A stretch of DNA of 64,000 nucleotides from NCBI GenBank assembly GCA_941918925.1, contig OW799235.1:20933201-20997200 (forward strand). The letters are read 5' to 3'. Position numbers and translations under genes: made by a program. The stretch is from Phyto melanocephala. Lineage: Eukaryota > Arthropoda > Insecta > Diptera > Rhinophoridae. Below the pieces are notes generated by a model. That model made no database searches, was not told where the DNA came from, and saw nothing but the letters and a program-made list of their open reading frames with translations. Below are positions 58,585 to 64,000 of the stretch, one piece after another (position 1 is the stretch's first letter; every line of letters starts with the position of its first letter).

Positions 58585-60171
58585 GCTTTTTTCCACCCAC
58601 AACTAAATAATATGTATGGTGCTCCTTCCAAATGTGCGTGTTTAGTTAAATTGTTGTAGTTTAAAAAAAAATCGCAAATACTTTTACAATTTATACGATA
58701 AAATATTTGAGCAAAGCGCGTGCAAAGTGTTGTATTTGTAATAAAATAACTTGTTTTAATTTTTTCTTTTTAGGCCGTCGTTTGTTCATAATGTTTTAGA
58801 TTTAGCATGCAACGTGTGGCATGCAATAACAATTGTATATATCTCTTTAGAACTGCATAAATGTTAATATGGATAACGTGTTAACAAAAATAAATTAAAT
58901 CTTAAACACCCTGCACAAAACAACGTTTATATAAATTTTAGTATGTATTTTAAAAATTTTAAAATTGTATTTTGAGACTATTTTAATGATGTTGTTAGAT
59001 TTGATAAAAAAAAACGTAATAATATTTTTCTACATATATTTGCGGTCAATATCTTAACAATAATGAAAGTTTGTTGCTCACAGTTAAATAATTTTTTATA
59101 TATTATAGTTAAAATTTATTTAATTTTGCTGTCTATGAAAATAATATTAAAAAATTATATAAAACTAGATCTAGATCTAGCACTAGGTGTCTAAAAACTA
59201 GTTGTATAAATTAAAATTTCAAAATGCTGTCTAAATCATTTCTTCACTAAAGTTTAACGTCAAACTTAAATTTTCTCGCTAAGCGTTGTTTATATGTCAA
59301 AAAATGTCATGCCCATACAAAATGTACAATTACGATTACGGTTAGGAAATCCGCTTTTGACAGAGCGTTAGGTAGTGAAGTTGGCTGCAAAACATTTCTT
59401 ATTGTTTTTGTAATTATTTAAAAGTAATGGCATTTAAGCTATTTTTAGGTCAATCTAGTTACTTTATTTATTTTATTTGTTTGTATTGCGTGGGTTTTTT
59501 TAAACTTAAGAAGTTAACATTACTGTTACTGACACAAAGTTTACGCTCTTATTTCATATTTATTTATTTATGCTTAACTATGAACACCGAATCACATAGA
59601 ATCAATCATCTATGGCTATTTTAATTGACTTTAATGTGTTAGGATGACTTTTTGGAATCGGGAATTAAATTAATTAAGCCAAATCAAAGTGTATAAGTAA
59701 TTACGTTCCAAATGAGCCAAAATTATAAATGACAAATTTATTATTTAACTTTTTTTCGAATTTTTCGTTTTAAACTAATATTTAAATTGTATTCAGGCTT
59801 GAGTTCATTTAAAAATTTCTTTTATTTTTATAAATAAATTTATTTGTGATAATGTTTAATTTAAAGAATATTTTTGATAACACCAGCAGCCGAATACAAT
59901 TTCGAAACTAGCTATAATTTCATCATCAGCAGTCTTAAATCGGTGAATAAGTGTTTTTTTGTTAATATTATCATATTTTTAGCTCATAGGTTTTCAGTTA
60001 ATTGAATTCGTTAACTATTACTTATTTTGCCTTTTTCATAATTTCTTACCACAACGAGTTAGAATAAAAGTTACGTCAGCAGCAACCATTTTGCTTTGTT
60101 TCTTATTATCTTTCATATTGTCCTAGTTTGGACAAAACTAGTGATATAACTAAAAAATTTTTGGACACTCA
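58585..60171. promoter_or_regulatory. 5' flank of the Ir76b gene
   Basis: This is the expected leader and promoter region of the minus-strand receptor gene. No core promoter can be fixed by eye. Small frames such as 59427-59624 are hydrophobic chance frames without motifs. Confidence 0.3.
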
Positions 60172-60617
60172 TTATATGTGACCTTCTCTGAGAAATAAGA
60201 CCTAGTGTAAGCAAATGAAGTTTTGAGAGAAACGCATTTAAAGTTTCATAACGCATTATCACTGTGAACACACCTTCAGTTGGGAGATGCAATTTGGTAT
60301 GGTTAGTTATGATTGGGTGCCGACTTTGGTGACGTCATGCCTATGTAATGACGTATTTTTTTTCACTTTTTGTGTGACAATACCTTTGCTATTGTTGCTG
60401 CTCTATTTGTTATGATCTCGATACTTTATTATTAAGCCGCAACCAGTGATCGACGCAACCGACGTTTTGTACGTTTTTATGGGGTAAATAAATTTTTATC
60501 AGAAATCTAACTCATTTAATCTTATTCGACACTCTTTTATGTACCAGAATATACTTTTAAGTCCAAACCCGTTTTTCGACACACTAGGTCCCGTTTCTCG
60601 GAGAAGGTCACATATAA
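60172..60617. mobile_element. MITE-like element with ~36-bp terminal inverted repeats
   Basis: TTATATGTGACCTTCTCTGA...ACCTAGTGT at the left (60172-60208) is answered by ACACTAGGTC...GAGAAGGTCACATATAA at the right (60581-60617), with few mismatches. The interior has no coding frame. It includes a CRE octamer TGACGTCA at 60330-60337. Confidence 0.7.
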
Positions 60618-63179
60618 AACTATTGATATACCCAGCAAAAAAAATTGGAAGTAGTGCAAAGCGAATTACATTTACAAGACTTCTAAATCAATTGTGTAAA
60701 AGCATTAATTCTAAATGACTTCTTAACTGCAAAATATTTTGTCATAAATGATGTGCTTAAAAATGAATGCAACATCATGCAAAATATCTTAAAGAATTCA
60801 TGTAAACAAACAATTTTAACACATGAAATATCCGATACTTGTCACCAAATATGCATCAGTTCCATGCACTTATTAGAATGGAGTGCAGTTCATTAAAACA
60901 TTCATGTAAACACATGATCTCCAATGACACGCTAATGTTAAAATCATTAGTATTTTCACCTAAATTTAATCACTTCGTCACCAGTTGAACCCCTGCAAAA
61001 TCACTTTTTTGTCATAAATTTTTTTTGTTGGGTACTTTTTCAGATTATTTCTTCATTATCACAATTCTTAATGAAAATAAAAGAACATTTTAAAAGAACG
61101 CAACCATGAAATCAAAAATAAATATTAATTTATTATTCAAATAAATTTGTTAAAAAATATTGGTTGAATTAAAAACTTTTTTTGCAATTAATGCAAACTG
61201 TTTTGTATTATGTTTTTTTACCGCAGAATGTGCTATTAATAATACAAATATTGATGTCCCTGCCAAATATATTGGTATAGTAAGAGAGTCCATAAATAAA
61301 TATACGCTATATTGTCATTTATTTCGAACATTCAACCTTAACAACGTAAAGTTTTGTAAAAGCATTTGAAACGGACTTGGTAAAGGCGACGCCAAAGTAA
61401 CTGATATACGTGATATTCAATGTACTCCAAAATGAGTAATTTTCTCCAAATAAGATTTTCTTAAAAAATTTAAAACTTAACCTTAAAGAATAAGCAAAAG
61501 TATAGATGCTTTGTCGTTTTCAAATTTGCACCAGCTTTGTCTGGAAAAAAGGAAAATATATATTCGAAAATACGAAGACTTGCAACTTTAAAAATCATAA
61601 TTTTGTAATGATTTACCTCACGAATACATTTTCATTATTAGTTTTCTTAACAGAATTGAAAGAAATAATTATTTTTGTTAAAAACAATTAAAATATTTAT
61701 AATATTATAATATATTTAACACTAAATAAATAACGCTGTTCCATCTTTGTGTTAAATAATAAAAACAAGTATTTTTAAATAATAAAAAAATATTAAAAAT
61801 CGTCTTTATTATTTTCTAAGTTCAGATAAAAAACAAACAGCAAATGTGCCAAGTCCAAAAAAAAAAACTTTCTAAAGACATTGTTTTTAAATAGTTCAAT
61901 TAATAGAAATGAAAACTGACAAATTAAAGCAAACATTTGCGTTTACAGATCTTAAAAATATTGAATATATATTATTCTTATTAAATTTAAAAAATTTAAC
62001 TTGGGCAGTTTGCAAACTAAGCTAACGAATTCAATTATGAGAATTATTTTTTAACTTTGAAAATCATTTGGAATACATTGAATATTTTAAGTTTGGACAA
62101 CTCTTATTTTTTTAATTATTAAAAAAACAAATAAATATTATTAAATAAAGTTTGGTCAAAGTGAAGTTAAGAAACGTTTGTCAAAATGTTTAATCCATAA
62201 TAATTGCATATACGTTTTTTAATATTTTTCTATGGCATTGTGCACAAAAGAAGTCGTTATGCATTAACTTTTCAAATATTTATAACATTTCAACTACAGA
62301 ACTAAATACACAGAGTTTATATTTTTTCGTTGGTTCTCCATATGAACTTCATCAAATCTTGCACTTCTCTACGCTCACGATATGCTTAAAACGATTTACA
62401 ATTAATAAAAAAAGAAGTTTTGTAAAACATGGTGTTGATTAGTTGTTTTCAAAAGAATTTTTTATATTATTTTAAACTTAAAGTTATCAACGAAAATCTT
62501 TTTAATAAAAGTGTTATTTCCTTAGCATCTAAAATCTATCTAAAACGCGATTTCAATATAAATGACATGCGGTATAAGGACAAATTGTAATAACTTTAAT
62601 TTACATTAATTTTGATAGCTTTTTCAATGTTAATTTTTTCTCATATTTTTTTTTTTTGTTTAAAACCCGCTTGTTGAATTTTTAGAACCGTTACCGCTTA
62701 AAGTTATTAGACAACTAATCAAAATGTTAGTGAAAGCAAAACGTGTGTCTAAAGTCAAAATCATGATTCTTTTTTTAATATTTATTTGAACAACATGTCA
62801 AACAAATGAAACAGAATAGAGTTATAGAACGTATGTAAGTATGTAGTAATACATTGGATTTTCTACAATGTAAAAGGAAATACAGGGAAGTCCTATAAGT
62901 CTGCTGCGGACTTGATTCTTTAGGTGTCTTAGGCTTAAATTGAAAGAATTTTCTTTAACTAATTCCTTAATAATTTTAAATTGATAAATATTTGAACTTT
63001 TTATTTAAATTTATTGAAAATCATTTTATGAGCTGAGATATGAACTGATAAACACTACTGTCTTTGTTTTTCCCATAGTTTTACCATAAAAATTTTTTTA
63101 ATTAATTAGTGGACACGTTAAAGTTACCAAAACATAAGCCATAGCCTCAAAAAAAAAACTGAGAAAAACACAAAAACGT
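60618..63179. other. AT-rich spacer, nothing recognised
   Basis: Only short hydrophobic or Lys/Phe-rich frames are present; none is supported as a gene. Confidence 0.4.
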
Positions 63180-63815
63180 CATTTTGAAACTAACTGAGAT
63201 ATAAGCACAGAAATATTAATGCTTCAGTGTTTTTCCTAAAATTCACAAACGAAAATAGAATTTTTTTAAGCTTCTCGACAACAGATAGGTAGGATATAGG
63301 TATTAAAAATATGGCTGGACTAGCAGAATATGATATACAATTAAAAGTTTTAAAACACGTGATGGTCGCCACTACAAAATGGCGTACAATAAATTTATAT
63401 ATGTGGGTCATATCAAATGGCGTGACCAGTAGAAACATTAAACTATGAAAAAGATAAAATTCATCATGGTGTCTGAAATAAAATAGCCGATATATGAGTC
63501 AAATATAGGATTTGCTCGCTTCAACCCCCACAATATTGGTTTTTAATAAAGGGCTTGACCAGTAGGATATAGTAAAGAAGTAAAAGTTAAAAACCAAAAT
63601 GTTACCTTAAAAATATGGCGGATAACACCATCAAAATGGGTGTCAAATTAAAGGGCTTCACTAGTAGAGTACAACTACGTTGGAAATATTAAAGCGAAAT
63701 GGCGTATTACAATAAATCTGAAATCTAGGCTAAGCTACTACGATGTGGTCACTATACCGTGATGAGGTTTTCAGATTCGATGCATACGAATATAGCACTC
63801 TTACTTGTTTTATCT
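63180..63815 (+). repeat. Family A copy, right half
   Basis: GAGATATAAGCACAGAAATA, CACTACAAAATGGCGTACAA, ACAATATTGGTTTTTAATAA and ATATGGCGGATAACACC blocks occur in family order. The right end is TTTTCAGATTCGATGCATAC...TATAGCACTCTTACTTGTTT. Confidence 0.7.
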
Positions 63816-64000
63816 AGAATCTTTACCTTAGAAGCAAACTAAGAACTCAATGTATAACTCCGATCAAAAACTACTAACATTATATTAAAGTTCGTACTAT
63901 AATCACGTGTCTTTGTATTCCCTCTCATATTTATATGATAATGTAAATAATGTTAATAACTGCATAAACTTACTAATATAAAGCTAACAATGGCGTCGAC
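63816..64000. other. Window edge, nothing recognised
   Basis: Short AT-rich end segment with no recognised feature. Confidence 0.4.

Overview
The window looks like nuclear DNA of a higher fly (Diptera, probably a calyptrate such as a blowfly or muscid). It is very AT-rich. It holds an insect-specific chemosensory receptor gene with 59-bp to 7.7-kb introns, and it is dense with fly-type transposons: Ty3/gypsy, mariner-like, non-LTR and MITE-like elements. No tool was run. Species and family names are inference from protein motifs.

Host genes. Three are recognisable, all on the minus strand. (1) 7652..6611 is the first coding exon (347 codons, ending at a GTGAGT donor) of a low-complexity, Ser/Arg-rich protein I cannot name; its remaining exons must lie further left, probably outside the window. 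(2) 39349..37973 is a complete three-exon gene for an LRRC56-like leucine-rich-repeat protein (418 aa), the family linked to dynein-arm and cilium assembly. (3) 58584..45494 is a complete five-exon ionotropic receptor gene (648 aa) that I assign to the co-receptor Ir76b. Its second intron is about 7.7 kb and full of repeats.

Mobile DNA. The largest feature is a 12.4-kb, structurally complete Ty3/gypsy-type retrotransposon at 23661..36041. It has near-identical 3209-bp LTRs, a 4-bp GTGC target duplication and a tRNA-Lys-like primer site, with gag and pol on the minus strand joined by a classic -1 slippery site (A AAA AAC). Its Gag starts with a canonical RING-H2 finger, which I regard as the most interesting item in the window. 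Its LTRs carry about four copies of a degenerate 88-bp tandem repeat.

Other repeats include two decayed mariner-like transposons with internal deletions (4140..5070, 44178..45031) and the end of a third (about 52225..52305). There are 5'-truncated non-LTR ends, one with a CCTAA-repeat tail, and several long-inverted-repeat MITE-like elements. One abundant dispersed family of unknown class (called family A below) has at least eight copies or fragments; one copy is split by a MITE flanked by TA. The left edge holds a six-unit array of about 120 bp per unit, and a 410-bp tandem duplication follows.

The rest is AT-rich intergenic or intronic sequence in which I see no supported gene.
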